A program made the position numbers and the translations under genes. From Anisus vortex (Eukaryota > Mollusca > Gastropoda > Planorbidae), in assembly GCA_949126835.1 (NCBI GenBank), contig OX421498.1:812501-876500 (forward strand): 64,000 nucleotides of DNA, given 5' to 3'. Below, piece by piece: positions 1 through 9,753 of this stretch. The number at the start of each line of letters is the position of its first letter. The stretch's first letter is position 1. The notes under the pieces are model-generated. The model searched no databases. It was not told the DNA's origin and saw only the letters and a list, made by a program, of their open reading frames with translations.

Positions 1-1090
1 TGTATATAGTAAATGTAATAGGTGCTCAATGTACTTAGGATGTTTGCGTCCTACGCATATAAGTCTACGTGGTTTGAGTCTTGCCTTGCAATTAGATTTG
101 CGTTTTAAATATTGACATTTTTCCTTTTTTAAAAACTGGTGTCCAATTTTTCCAATTTTCTAATGACAACTATATATTCATGTCTGATTTCTTTTATCAA
201 CAGTTGTTAAGTACAAAAATCATGTATTTAAATCACGTTATAAATTTTGTTTTGCTTAGATAATAACACGGACGAAAAATAAATACATTTTTATAAAATT
301 TAGATGAAATTGTCACTTAATTTATTTTTTAATTTACAAATATGTAAAAGGGAAAAATCTCTGTGTTTATGTATGTGCTGATGTATGTGCTGATGTATGT
401 GCTGATGTATGTGCTGATTATATTTCTATTAGGTCAATGTTTTGTATGCAATAGAGAAAGCAATAAAATAATTCACATAGAGCGATGCAATTAAGGTCTA
501 ATTCTTTTTTTCTATAGAATGTTGACTGGACAGTGAGCTTGACTCAATTGACTGACAAACTCGACATCATGTGTACGGCCCAGGGTGCCGACAATCAGTA
601 ATACAATTATCCACCTCTGACTTGGAAAGGATATGGGTACCTCCGAGTCTATCGAGGCAACGGAACTGAAAAATGGGCATTGTCACCCCTCAACCCAACC
701 GCTAAGATTAAGGGATTAAAAAAAATTGTCTACATTGATGGAAAAGAAAGCATAATAATATATACAATATTCCCATAGAAAATTTTATTTCTAGCATAAA
801 AGTGATCATGTTTAAAATTAGTCGAAATTCTTCCAGCATTTCAAGAATAACAAATAAAGGCAGCTTGGCCTTGGGCTGGAAACAAGATCTCTTAGTAATT
901 TGTGGCTACAGTCACCGATGAGTATCAAAGTCTTGAAAAAAGAGACCTAAAAATCTGATACATTACATGCTTTGTACAAATAAAAATAAAAATTAATGTT
1001 TTGGCTCCAGGCATCGAACAAAAATAAATTTTTCCAAAATATTTGCACACTTTTCCACGTTAGTTATGCAAGTATTTGCTGAAGGTATCT
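1..1090. other. Unit 1 left arm, non-coding
   Basis: AT-rich sequence shared with 20178-21296, 38987-40105, 51446-52640 and, more diverged, 59720-61620. It includes a short 12-bp minisatellite at 361-418 (gtatgtgctgat, about four copies; one copy in units 2 and 3, about nine at 51813-51928). No convincing coding exon was seen. It lies 3' of the minus-strand cysteine-repeat gene. Confidence 0.6.
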
Positions 1091-1608
1091 TTAGTTGGAA
1101 AGATTGACGCATTTTGATGCGTTGCAAACATTGCCACAATCCACGCACTCAACACAGTTACTGCAATCAAAACAACCTATGCACTTCTCGCAGTTATGGC
1201 AGTTACGACAGCCGACACAAGACTTGCAATCATAACAGCTGTTACATCCTGTGCAATAATATGTTTTGAAACAACCGGCGCAGTTTACGCAGTTTTCACA
1301 CTGCATTGCTTCAGTTGCTATATTGGCTTCATTTGAACCAATGACATAATTAGTTGAAACAGAACCTTCCATCGGAACACTGGCTTCCGTAACAAGATTT
1401 CTGCAATCTGTGCCTGAGATGTTAGACTGGGGAAAAAAAAGTATACGTTTTCTTATACAATATGTAACAACAATAATGTAATCAAAGAAATAGAGTTAAG
1501 ATTACAAAGCTTTGTTTTCATTGATGTATTAATTTTATCACTGACCGCTAGCGACTGGTCAACACAGTCCTTAGTTGACACGATGATCGAATATACTATA
1601 TTAGACAT
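1091..1608 (-). CDS. RING-less (Cys-x-x)n protein, locus A
   Basis: Paralogue of the RING-H2 gene at 61623-62322. Exon 1 is 1608-1546 (21 codons from a new ATG), the intron is 1545-1427 (119 bp, donor GTCAGT, acceptor ccccag), and exon 2 is 1426-1091. The predicted product is 132 aa. Only the end of RING half 1 survives (KDCVDQSLA, with W replaced by S). The last zinc pair CPVC is GTDC, so no working RING is expected. The ladder begins 25 residues after the exon-2 Met and has 19 triplet slots with 18 Cys, one slot being Thr. It ends CGNVCNASKC. An alternative start is the exon-2 Met at 1372, giving 93 aa. The sequence before the exon-1 ATG still aligns with the parental N-terminus, but the parental ATG is gone and that frame hits TAA. 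This is the most diverged of copies A-D. Expression is unproven; a pseudogene is possible. Confidence 0.6.
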
Positions 1609-2033
1609 CTTCAGCAGCTGGATGTTCTTTCTTTTCCTGAGATGGTGCCTTTATTGCCGTAAATTACTTAAAGAGCGTGGATTTCTTTATTAGCGTGGGT
1701 TCTGTAGCAGTTCTAGCACGCTAGGCCTATATGTATATATGGAATAATATATGATTATATAATAATCAATAATATGATTGTCAAATATAAGTTTCAATGC
1801 AGAAAATTCAAGACGTTATAAGACAATTAAGCAAGCCAAGTCAGTTAATGGAATTTGATCTTAATTAAATCATTCTTTTTTAGCAGAAAGAGATAACAAT
1901 TTGAAAAGGAATTACCGCTACGTCCAATTTACCTTTAAGGTAGATCTCTAAGTCGGAAAACTATTCTCGATATTACTCTTTTGATTACAACAATTAACAC
2001 TGATCTATATTATATTGAATTATACATTTCAGT
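1609..2033. other. 5' flank of locus A
   Basis: Non-coding, homologous to 21831-22190, 40640-41000 and 53098-53470. It retains the decayed remnant of the parental 5' coding end just upstream of the new ATG. I saw no confident TATA box or other promoter motif. Confidence 0.4.
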
Positions 2034-2430
2034 TACGCATGGAAAAGTGTTCTGTCACTTGTTGGGCGGGTAGATGTAGAGGCTCAGGTTACTGTCACTG
2101 ACTGGTTGGGAGGGTAGATGTAAAGGCTCAGGTTACTGTCAATGGTTGGGCGGGTAGATGTAAAGGCTCAGGTTACTGTCAATGGTTTGGAGGGTAGATG
2201 TAAAGGCTCAGGTTACTGTCAATGGTTGGGAGGGTAGATGTAAGGGCTCAGGTTACTGTCACTGACTGGTTGGGAGGGTAGATGTAAAGGCTCAGGTTAC
2301 TGTCAATGGTTGGGAGGGTAGATGTAAAGGCTCAGGTTACTGTCACTGACTGGTTGGGAGGGTAGATGTAAAGGCTCAGGTTACTGTCACTGACTGGTTG
2401 GGAGGGTAGATGTAAAGGCTCAGGTTACGA
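2034..2430. repeat. 40-50 bp minisatellite
   Basis: Repeats of gggagggtagatgtaaaggc followed by tcaggttactgtca, with or without a ctgactggtt spacer, about nine copies. Only about two diverged copies sit at the homologous places 22195-22260, 41004-41070 and 53480-53580, so the array expanded in unit 1. Confidence 0.85.
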
Positions 2431-3292
2431 GAAAGTTTGAGTCTAAGGGAGGGAGATGAAGAAAGGTATAAAGCAAGGTCCGCTAGGGGTGGGGGAGAAA
2501 ACAGTAATCTACCTTCTGGATGTGACATAAATACCTTAATACCTGCTTTATTTTATTACATACAAACCATTAAAACAATATGAAGTAAAGTTTTTATGTT
2601 TTCAGTCCTTAGACTAATTCATTTTGTGCGTTACTTTGCATTTATTAAAGGAGTATAAACAATGGCTAGACTAAAAAAAAAGCTGGACCAACAAATACAT
2701 AGGTCTTCCAACAATGCTCAGGCTTTACAGAGCAATTGTGAAAACTATTGTTCTGTATTGATATGTTCCGAAAAATTATTCGAATCTCCCACCTCGAGCA
2801 AAGGACAAATGAGTATGTCTGGCACAGAATAGCATCAATTGTGGGCCGTCCAGATACATTGGCTCCCACCAACGAACACAACGGTCAAGAGTTTGATGAT
2901 GATGATGATCATGATGAAAATGTTTTTCCAAACAGATTTTTAAATAATAAATTATATCACAAACGTTCGTATGGTCCGTGTTGAAATAAATAAGAAGATG
3001 TTTTATCTACCGTTTTATCTATAGATGGGCTTCAAATAATTGTGAGGTGTCGGTTATAAAAGTATTCCGATGTTGTTTTACTTTTTAACCATCCTTTTCT
3101 TGTGTTGCTATTATAATAGAAATATACATCTTCGCACTGTTGAACGATCTCTTATAATTTAATCACAAAGTTTGGGAATTTCCGAAATCCTGTCAAAAGT
3201 TTGTATTGAAAATGTCATGTCTGTTGCTATAGATATAAAGATAACGATACAGATCTACTTCCTACATATATATCATAGTCTATTGGACCGTT
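2431..3292 (+). mobile_element. Decayed RTE-like LINE 3' fragment
   Basis: From about 2660 the plus strand carries broken frames resembling the C-terminal part of RTE-type reverse transcriptases (NNAQALQSNCEN, then a remnant of an LYxCETWTL motif). It ends at about 2895-2915 in a gatgatgatgatg tail typical of these LINEs. The better preserved relative is 53815-54745. The rest (2431-2650 and 2920-3290) is AT-rich with no gene seen. Confidence 0.5.
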
Positions 3293-4845
3293 AGGGCGCC
3301 ACAGATGGTATGTATATCAGCCTTCTCCATTCGTCATTCCCCTCTGTCCTTCTAATTGCATCACACAGTTTTACTCCCGTCCACTCCCTGATGTTATCCT
3401 CCCATCGTTTCCATTGTCTTCCTCTCTCTCCCTCCTCTGGTGGTGCCCTGCAGAATGGTTTTGGCAAGCCGGTTGGTTCCGGTTATGTGGCCATACCATT
3501 CTAGTTTCGTTATCTTGACTTGCATGATGTTCGTTGTGTTGTCTAATACAGAGAGTCGGCATCCTACGTCAAGCGTGCCAGAATTGGCATGTAGAACCTT
3601 TTTGATTGGCACGCGGAAGACCCTCAACAAAGCAATTCAAGTATTTTCTACTAGAAATGGAGTGCTAGAGATGGATACATTTTAAGCTTTTGGCACGCGC
3701 AATGAATTAATAATCCTACATTGGCACACTATTATCAAAAGGTTGTCGACCCCTGGTCTAATATATATATAGCCTATATATATATATTTATCCATTCTTT
3801 ATATTTGTTCATTGGAGATGTGGTCTTTACAGCAGATATCGAGAATTGTTTCTACAGCATCTCATGTCCATGGCATTGATCGTCTTGTCAATGCCTGTGA
3901 CTGAAGGGATAATTACAAACCTCTAGATCAAGTCTCGCAATATAAATATCTTGGCGTCACAATTACTGACAAACTGACTTGGTCTGACCACTGCCAAATC
4001 CTTTGTAAGAAAATGCACCAACGACTTTTCTGTCTTAATAAACTAAAAATATTTCACATAGAGAAAACCATTATGAATCTATTTTACTCGGCGACTGTTG
4101 GTAGCATCATAACCTTTGCAATCACCTGCTGGTATGGTACTACCACCACATTGAACAAACATCGGATAGACCGCCTAATAAACAAAGCCTCTCGTACTAC
4201 ACAGACAGAATTACCATCTCTTGGGGATATTTTCAGTTCAAGGTGCCTGTCTATGATTGATTAAATCCTCCAAGATCATGCACACCCGCTTCATGATAGC
4301 TACATAATATCTAGTCGAAGTGGTCGGCTTCTTTCTATAAGGGCAAGAACAGAGAGATTTAAGAACTCTTTTGTTCCACTGTCAGTAAGACTCTTTCAAA
4401 AGAATCACCTTTCAGCCAGGAAATACGATGGCTCAATAGCTGACTCCTAAATAATAGGCCTACTTTTTTTCTTGTATGATAAATGGTATGATAGTGTGCG
4501 TGAATGTCTATTGTGTTTGAGTACAAATGGTTCTTTAATATTGTTTTAGGTATGCTGAAAAAACGGAATTTATGTAATCAAGTCAATTTTCCATTCATTT
4601 GGATCAATAAAGCAATCTTATCTTATCTTATCTTATCTTATCTTTGCTTATGTTGTCATTATACAGTTCCGAGCAGTACTCAGTCCATCTTTTTAAGATG
4701 TCCGTTTCCTCGGTCAGGTTTTTACCATCTTTATTTTGTATGGATGTTCTATACCAATAAATGTTCTTACATAAACAAAAAACAGGTACAATCTCTAAAG
4801 TCTTCTGAACGGTACCAATTGCGTTTGTTTCCACAGACTAATTAA
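3293..4845 (-). mobile_element. RTE-like LINE remnant, interrupted
   Basis: Minus-strand frames read, from 5' to 3': an endonuclease-RT linker (4834-4641, KDGKNLTEETDILKRWTEYC), an RT thumb remnant (about 3920-3780), then the C-terminus (3630-3293, KLEWYGHITGTNRLAKTIL). All are broken by stops and frameshifts. A plus-strand CR1-like insertion (3926-4638) splits it; the uninterrupted site is seen at 58260-58290. Homologous remnants are 22835-23720, 41640-42520 and 55115-58470. Confidence 0.7.
3926..4638 (+). mobile_element. CR1/Rex-like LINE 3' end, 5'-truncated
   Basis: The translated frame includes QYKYLGVTITDKLTWSDHC and later FAITCWYG, the RT thumb and C-terminal tail of CR1/Rex-type LINEs. 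One TAA at 4262-4264 interrupts an otherwise open frame that resumes ILQDHAHPLHDS and ends near 4450. The 3' end is aataaagcaa followed by (tctta)n. It is specific to unit 1. Confidence 0.75.
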
Positions 4846-5003
4846 TTAAGAAGCCATAGATAAAAGATAACTGAATCGAACAGTCCATATCACACGGAGA
4901 TACAATCTCTATTTGATTTAAAACGTATTATTGAAATTTTTATTTGTTTTAGAATTATTCATAGTCAAGTCTTTTAATCGACTTTGCCAATTATTGCCTA
5001 GGA

Positions 5004-5139
5004 ATGTCTATTGTGTTTGAGTACAAATGGTTCTTTAATATTGTTTTAGGTATGCTGAAAAACGGAATTTATGTAATCAAGTCAATTTTCCATTCATTTG
5101 GATCAATAAAGCAATCTTATCTTATCTTATCTTATCTTA
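5004..5139 (+). mobile_element. Second CR1/Rex-like 3' end
   Basis: Near-identical to 4504-4637, including the (tctta)n tail, but 5'-truncated to the 3' UTR. Units 2 and 3 have a different short sequence at the homologous place (about 23910 and 42710), so it is unit 1 specific. Confidence 0.75.
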
Positions 5140-5331
5140 ACCAGTCTTGTGAGTTTTCATTCGATACGACTTTGAGAGCAATGGCCTAAACTATAGGCCT
5201 ATAAATGAGGGCTGCCTCCATATATTACGTCATAACTGAACCAGTGAGTTATACACTTCGCCAACATGGAAGCTTCATGTGTACAAAGTGTTCCAAATAA
5301 ATTACTTTTTTAGACCTTGTCACCAACCAAG

Positions 5332-5442
5332 ATGTTAAAGTATTTAGTAACAGACAACAGAATTCTGGCTTTTGGCTACACTGGAGCTGTAAGTTTAGTT
5401 CTTATTTTCCTGATCCTACTGGTGCATCACTGGGAGCTGTAA
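5332..5442 (+). CDS. Small transmembrane ORF, unit 1 upstream copy
   Basis: A 36-codon ORF (MLKYLVTDNRILAFGYTGAV, then a hydrophobic run SLVLIFLILLV ending HHWEL). Possible acceptor ttttttag lies at 5313, 5' of the ATG, so it may instead be a 3'-terminal exon. A 50-bp segment spanning ctggagctgtaagtttag and the hydrophobic codons is present three times in tandem (5382-5530), which moves the stop. Against the second copy at 18980-19180 most third-position changes are silent in this frame. Family not recognised. Confidence 0.35.
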   Translation: MLKYLVTDNRILAFGYTGAVSLVLIFLILLVHHWEL

Positions 5443-5542
5443 GTTTAGTTCTTATTTTCCTGATCCTACTGGTGCATCACTGGGAGCTGTAAGTTTAGTT
5501 CTTATTTTCCTGATCCTACTGGTGCATCACTGGGCTACTTGT

Positions 5543-6471
5543 TAAGTCCTCAGACAAATTAAACCACTAGTTAGTTGGCTTTTCGATTTCTGTATTGTTC
5601 ATTTTTGTTTCGATGATTAGATGAAACTAACTATTGTGACGCAGAAGGCCAGTATTAGTTCGATCCTATATCTCCCCTTTACCTTATGATAACCTCCCAT
5701 TGTTGACGGGGTGGTCACATTGTTTTGTTACCGTGAGCGACCTTTGTCCGATTGGCCAGACAATTACTAGAATAATTTGCTTTTAAAGGCATTGATTAAA
5801 TTTCACAGCAGCAATAAAACATTGATTGATATTTCTAATTACACAAGAACATTTTTATTTGTGTTGCATGAAATAGTTTTGTATACCCTGATCTCTTCAC
5901 TACCGCGACGATTGAAAAAATATGTATTAATTAAAGGGAGGTAACAGATAAAATAATTTTGATTTCATTTTGCTTCCTAAAGTTACCTTTCTTGTCTAAA
6001 TTTTAATGATGTAAATTGTACTAACGTTATATAATGTTTAAATTGTATAAAGGAAAGCCTAACTTAAAAAAACAGCAACACCAATATGTTGCTCTTATCT
6101 TATATGTTACCAACGCTTTCTTATGTAAAGAAAATTATTGCGTCCTACGCTCATCCGTGTTTTGGGTCTCGTCTTGCATTATGAATACTATTTCAAATTA
6201 TTTCAAGTTATTGGGATTCCTGGTTTGTTCAGTTAACCCATTCAATGATCGAATGCCACTCGAGAAGAAAAAGAACTTATAATGTGCATTTCTACATGCA
6301 TATGAAATAAGTAAAATGTTTTTTTTTTGGTCTGTCTAAGCTTTGTAATAGATTGTCATTGTATTTCTAAAATAGAATTTAATACCTTTACGCTTTACTC
6401 TTTGTCCTTGCGCCCTCTAGTGTTTCTCTTTCTCTCTCTCTCTACTACACTCTCTCTCTCTACACTCTACA
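5543..6471. other. Non-coding spacer with CT microsatellite
   Basis: Shared almost unchanged with 24360-25288 and, with more differences, 43110-44028. Includes (ct)n near 6427-6466. The 82-codon ORF at 6034-6282 has no recognisable features, and its counterpart in unit 3 is not kept. Confidence 0.4.
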
Positions 6472-6960
6472 TTGGGGCGCCACAGATGACATGTACACCA
6501 GCCTCTTCCATTCCTCCCGTCTCTCAGCCCTTTTCGTTGCGTCGCACTGCTTTACTCCCGTCCACTCCCTGATGTTTTTCTCCAATCGTTTCTTTGTCGT
6601 CCTTTCTCTCTCCCTCCACTGGTGGTGCCCTGCAGGATGGTTTTGGCAAGTCCGTTGGTTCTGGTTATGTGGCCATACCATTCCAGCTTTCTTTTCTTGA
6701 CTGTGGCCAGCAGGTTGTTGTATTGTCCAATTTCCTGGAGTATCCTTTTGCGTATATAATGCTTATTGGAGATGTTGTCTTTATAGCTGATGCCGAGAAG
6801 GTTTCTAAAGCATCTAATCTCCATGGCTTTGATCTTCCTTTCTAGCTCAGCTGTTAATGTCCATGAATAACAAGCAAAAAAGAAAATTGAGAGGACCAGT
6901 GAGCGCATCAGCTTGATGTTGGTGCTGAAGGCTAAGTTCTTGTCTTTCCATTTGTAACTA
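6472..6960 (-). mobile_element. RTE-like LINE C-terminal fragment
   Basis: The minus-strand frame from 6908 has SWTLTAELERKIKAMEIRC, FRNLLGISYKDNISNKHYIR and KRKLEWYGHITRTNGLAKTI, the C-terminal region of RTE-type RTs. It has no catalytic domain. Same element family as 3293-4845 but a separate insertion. Homologues are 25289-25777 and 44029-44545. Confidence 0.75.
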
Positions 6961-7073
6961 TGCTTCGTTAGTTCTGGCAGAGGAATTATGTCGCATGTGT
7001 CTAATATGTGTGTTAATGTGTTTAATATACCGCGTACATATGTTATGTATAGTTATGTTTATTTGTAATATAT

Positions 7074-7077
7074 ATAG

Positions 7078-7142
<65 letters not shown>

Positions 7143-7164
7143 AAACAGAATGACAATGGGAGTT

Positions 7165-7203
<39 letters not shown>
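7074..7203. repeat. (AT)n and (GA)n microsatellites
   Basis: About 67 bp of (at)n and then, after a short spacer, about 35 bp of (ag)n. Counterparts are 25891-26021 and 44639-44753, with length differences. Confidence 0.95.
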
Positions 7204-7206
<3 letters not shown>

Positions 7207-7317
7207 CAATGATTGAGCTGCTAAAGTAACCAGTTCTAGCCAATACACAAATTCCCTATGTTTTTCTATGTTCTAGTTCTGCCATCGACTCGCCATTGAA
7301 AAGAAACAAAACATATA

Positions 7318-7370
7318 GGGGTATCTATCTATCTATCAAGCTATCAATCTATCAATCTATCAATCTATCA

Positions 7371-7413
<43 letters not shown>

Positions 7414-7500
7414 AATCTATCAATCTATCAATCTATTTATCTATTTATTTATCTATCAATCTATTTATCTATCTATTTATCAATTTATCTATCTATCAAT

Positions 7501-7536
<36 letters not shown>

Positions 7537-8000
7537 TTAACTATCTATCAACCTATTTATCTATCTATTTATCCATATATCTATTTATTAATCTATCTAT
7601 CTATTTAACTATCTATTAATTTATCTATCTATTTATCTATCCATCTATTTATCAATCTACCAATCTATCATCTATCAATCTATCAATCTATCAATCTATC
7701 AATCTATCAATCTATCAATCTATCAATCTATCAATCTATCAATTTCTCAATCTATCTATCTATCAATCGATCAATCTATCTATCTATCTATCTATCGATC
7801 AATATATCTATCTATCTATCGATTTATTAATTTATCAATCTATCAACCTATAAGTCTATCATCTATCAATCTATCAATCTATTTATCCATATATCATTCT
7901 ATCTATGTATCTATCTATATCTCTATCTATCTATACTATCTATAATTCTCGTTTCTATCTCGATAAATATAATATATTTTGTTATTTGTCATTCTCCCTG

Positions 8001-8051
<51 letters not shown>

Positions 8052-8060
8052 ACCTATCTA
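7318..8060. repeat. ATCT tetranucleotide array with (CT)n tail
   Basis: Long ctat/caat tetranucleotide array (7318-7935), then unique sequence and (ct)n at 7996-8043. Open frames of the type IYLSIYLS are products of the repeat. Counterparts are 26135-26870 and 44872-45410. Confidence 0.95.
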
Positions 8061-8250
8061 CCTGTCCATATTTTTCTTTTCACTCTTCAAAAATTTAAAT
8101 GTTTTTTTAATCTATATTCCTCTTTCCCTCTTTCTCCCCAGTATAGATATATATCTATATATTTATTTATTTCTATCAAAACGTTCATTAATATTTATCG
8201 ATCTATTTTTTATCCGTTCGTTTCTTACCTCGACCTTTCATTGTGTTGAA

Positions 8251-8545
8251 GGTACAAGTAAAGTAACACTTTTACTTCATGGTGTACTTTGGGTGTAGTG
8301 AATCGGCGCTCACCATTTATCGTTGTCATAGTATACTAGGGGATAGTGTAGCCAAAAAAAAATGCCCACACACGTCAATCTTACTTTCATTAACTATAAT
8401 TGCATGTACCGTGTGAGCTGAGTAGACTATTGGCTACACTCTTAATCTGGTTAAAACAAAAATCGAATTTTACCTGGATTCGAACCAAAAATCATTGGTC
8501 TGGCATCAACGCACTGTCGCTATGCCACTACTGTCACATTGATTT
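8251..8545 (-). mobile_element. tRNA-derived SINE
   Basis: On the minus strand a box A-like TGGCATAG (8527-8520) and a perfect box B GGTTCGAATCC (8486-8476) form a tRNA-like head. A body of about 200 bp follows and ends in a gttactttactt tail. Copies are 27060-27354 and about 45725-46030 (box B mutated in the last). Confidence 0.6.
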
Positions 8546-8671
8546 TGATTTCAGTTTGTGTGTGTGTGCATTCTTTTTTTCTTTATCGTACAATTTTAAC
8601 TATAAATATTTTTTTTGGTTTTATGTTCATATCTGAATTGTCTATTACATTTCCTCTTCATGTGAATACTT

Positions 8672-9004
8672 TATATACAGTGATGCTTTATATACAGTGA
8701 TACTTTATATACAGTGATACTTTATATACAGTGATACTTTATATACAGTGATACTTTATATACAGTGATACATTATATACAGTGATACTTTATATACAGT
8801 GATACATTATATACAGTGATACATTATATACAGTGATATTTTAAATACAGTGATACATTATATACAGTGATACTTTATATACAGTGATACTTTATATACA
8901 ATGATACATTATATACAGTGATACTTTATATACAGTGATACATTATATACAGTGATACTTTAAATACAGTGATACTTTATATACAGTGATACATTATATA
9001 CAGT
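8672..9004. repeat. 17-bp satellite (left part)
   Basis: About 19 copies of ctttatatacagtgata with point variants. The retrotransposon at 9005-15088 splits it; the array resumes at 15089. The last five bases, acagt, form the left target-site duplication. Confidence 0.95.
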
Positions 9005-9459
9005 TGTTGATGTCCTATTATTATTGTTGGACTATCAAACATTACTACCAGTCTTTTCAGAGTATTTGAGTTGCAGTAGCTGAATTATTTGATTGATTTG
9101 AACATCAAAATAGACGACATCACCACAATATAAATTTCAACTTGTAATCAATAAAAGAACGCCTTGTTGCAGCATATTATTTAATAACAATTCATTAACA
9201 GTTCACACTTCACATCCAATGAACAAATATAGCTTTATAGTAGCAACATAATATAAAATTTTATTTATTTGTCCTGAGTCTAATAATAATGCCTGCGTTC
9301 CTTGTAAGTTATGAGAAAAGACTGCCGACCGCATGGACAGTCACTTGACTATATCTACTTCCGATATAGGTTTTCTTAATATCCAAAAATGGGTTTTATT
9401 TCGACTTTTTAATTATTAATATAGTTACTACCTATATATTATTTAATTGCTTCATAGCA
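9005..9459 (-). repeat. 3' LTR, unit 1 element
   Basis: 455 bp, TG...CA ends, followed inward by the polypurine tract. Near-identical to 14634-15088. Confidence 0.92.
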
Positions 9460-9753
9460 TACCCCCCAACCACAGAGAAAAAATAATAATTTATTATTAT
9501 TTTTGATACGAAAAATGTTTACAATAATGAAAAAAACATTATCTTAATCTTAATTAATGCATGCAATCATTCATTTAATAATACATAGAGAAAAAATTCA
9601 TTTAATATATGTACAAACAATAAAAAAAAAAATTGTATAGGCAGAGATATAAACAAAAGACACAAAGAATAATGTCTAATGTTAATATGACAATTAGTCA
9701 TAGACAACTATCTTTTGGTATTGTCTAATCAACTTCAGTAATAGTGAGATAAA

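Noticed and set aside
1091..1372. Metallothionein assignment for the Cys-rich proteins
   Set aside because: Molluscan metallothioneins use C-x-C and C-C patterns with many Lys. Here Cys occurs strictly as C-x-x, and the full-length relative has a RING finger.
6034..6282. 82-codon ORF repeated at 24851-25099
   Set aside because: Kept only because the block is a recent duplicate. The unit 3 homologue is changed and there is no recognisable motif.
7296..7619. [12 protein letters not shown] ORFs in the ATCT arrays (also 26113-26436 and 44808-45236)
   Set aside because: Tetranucleotide repeat translation with no conserved ends.
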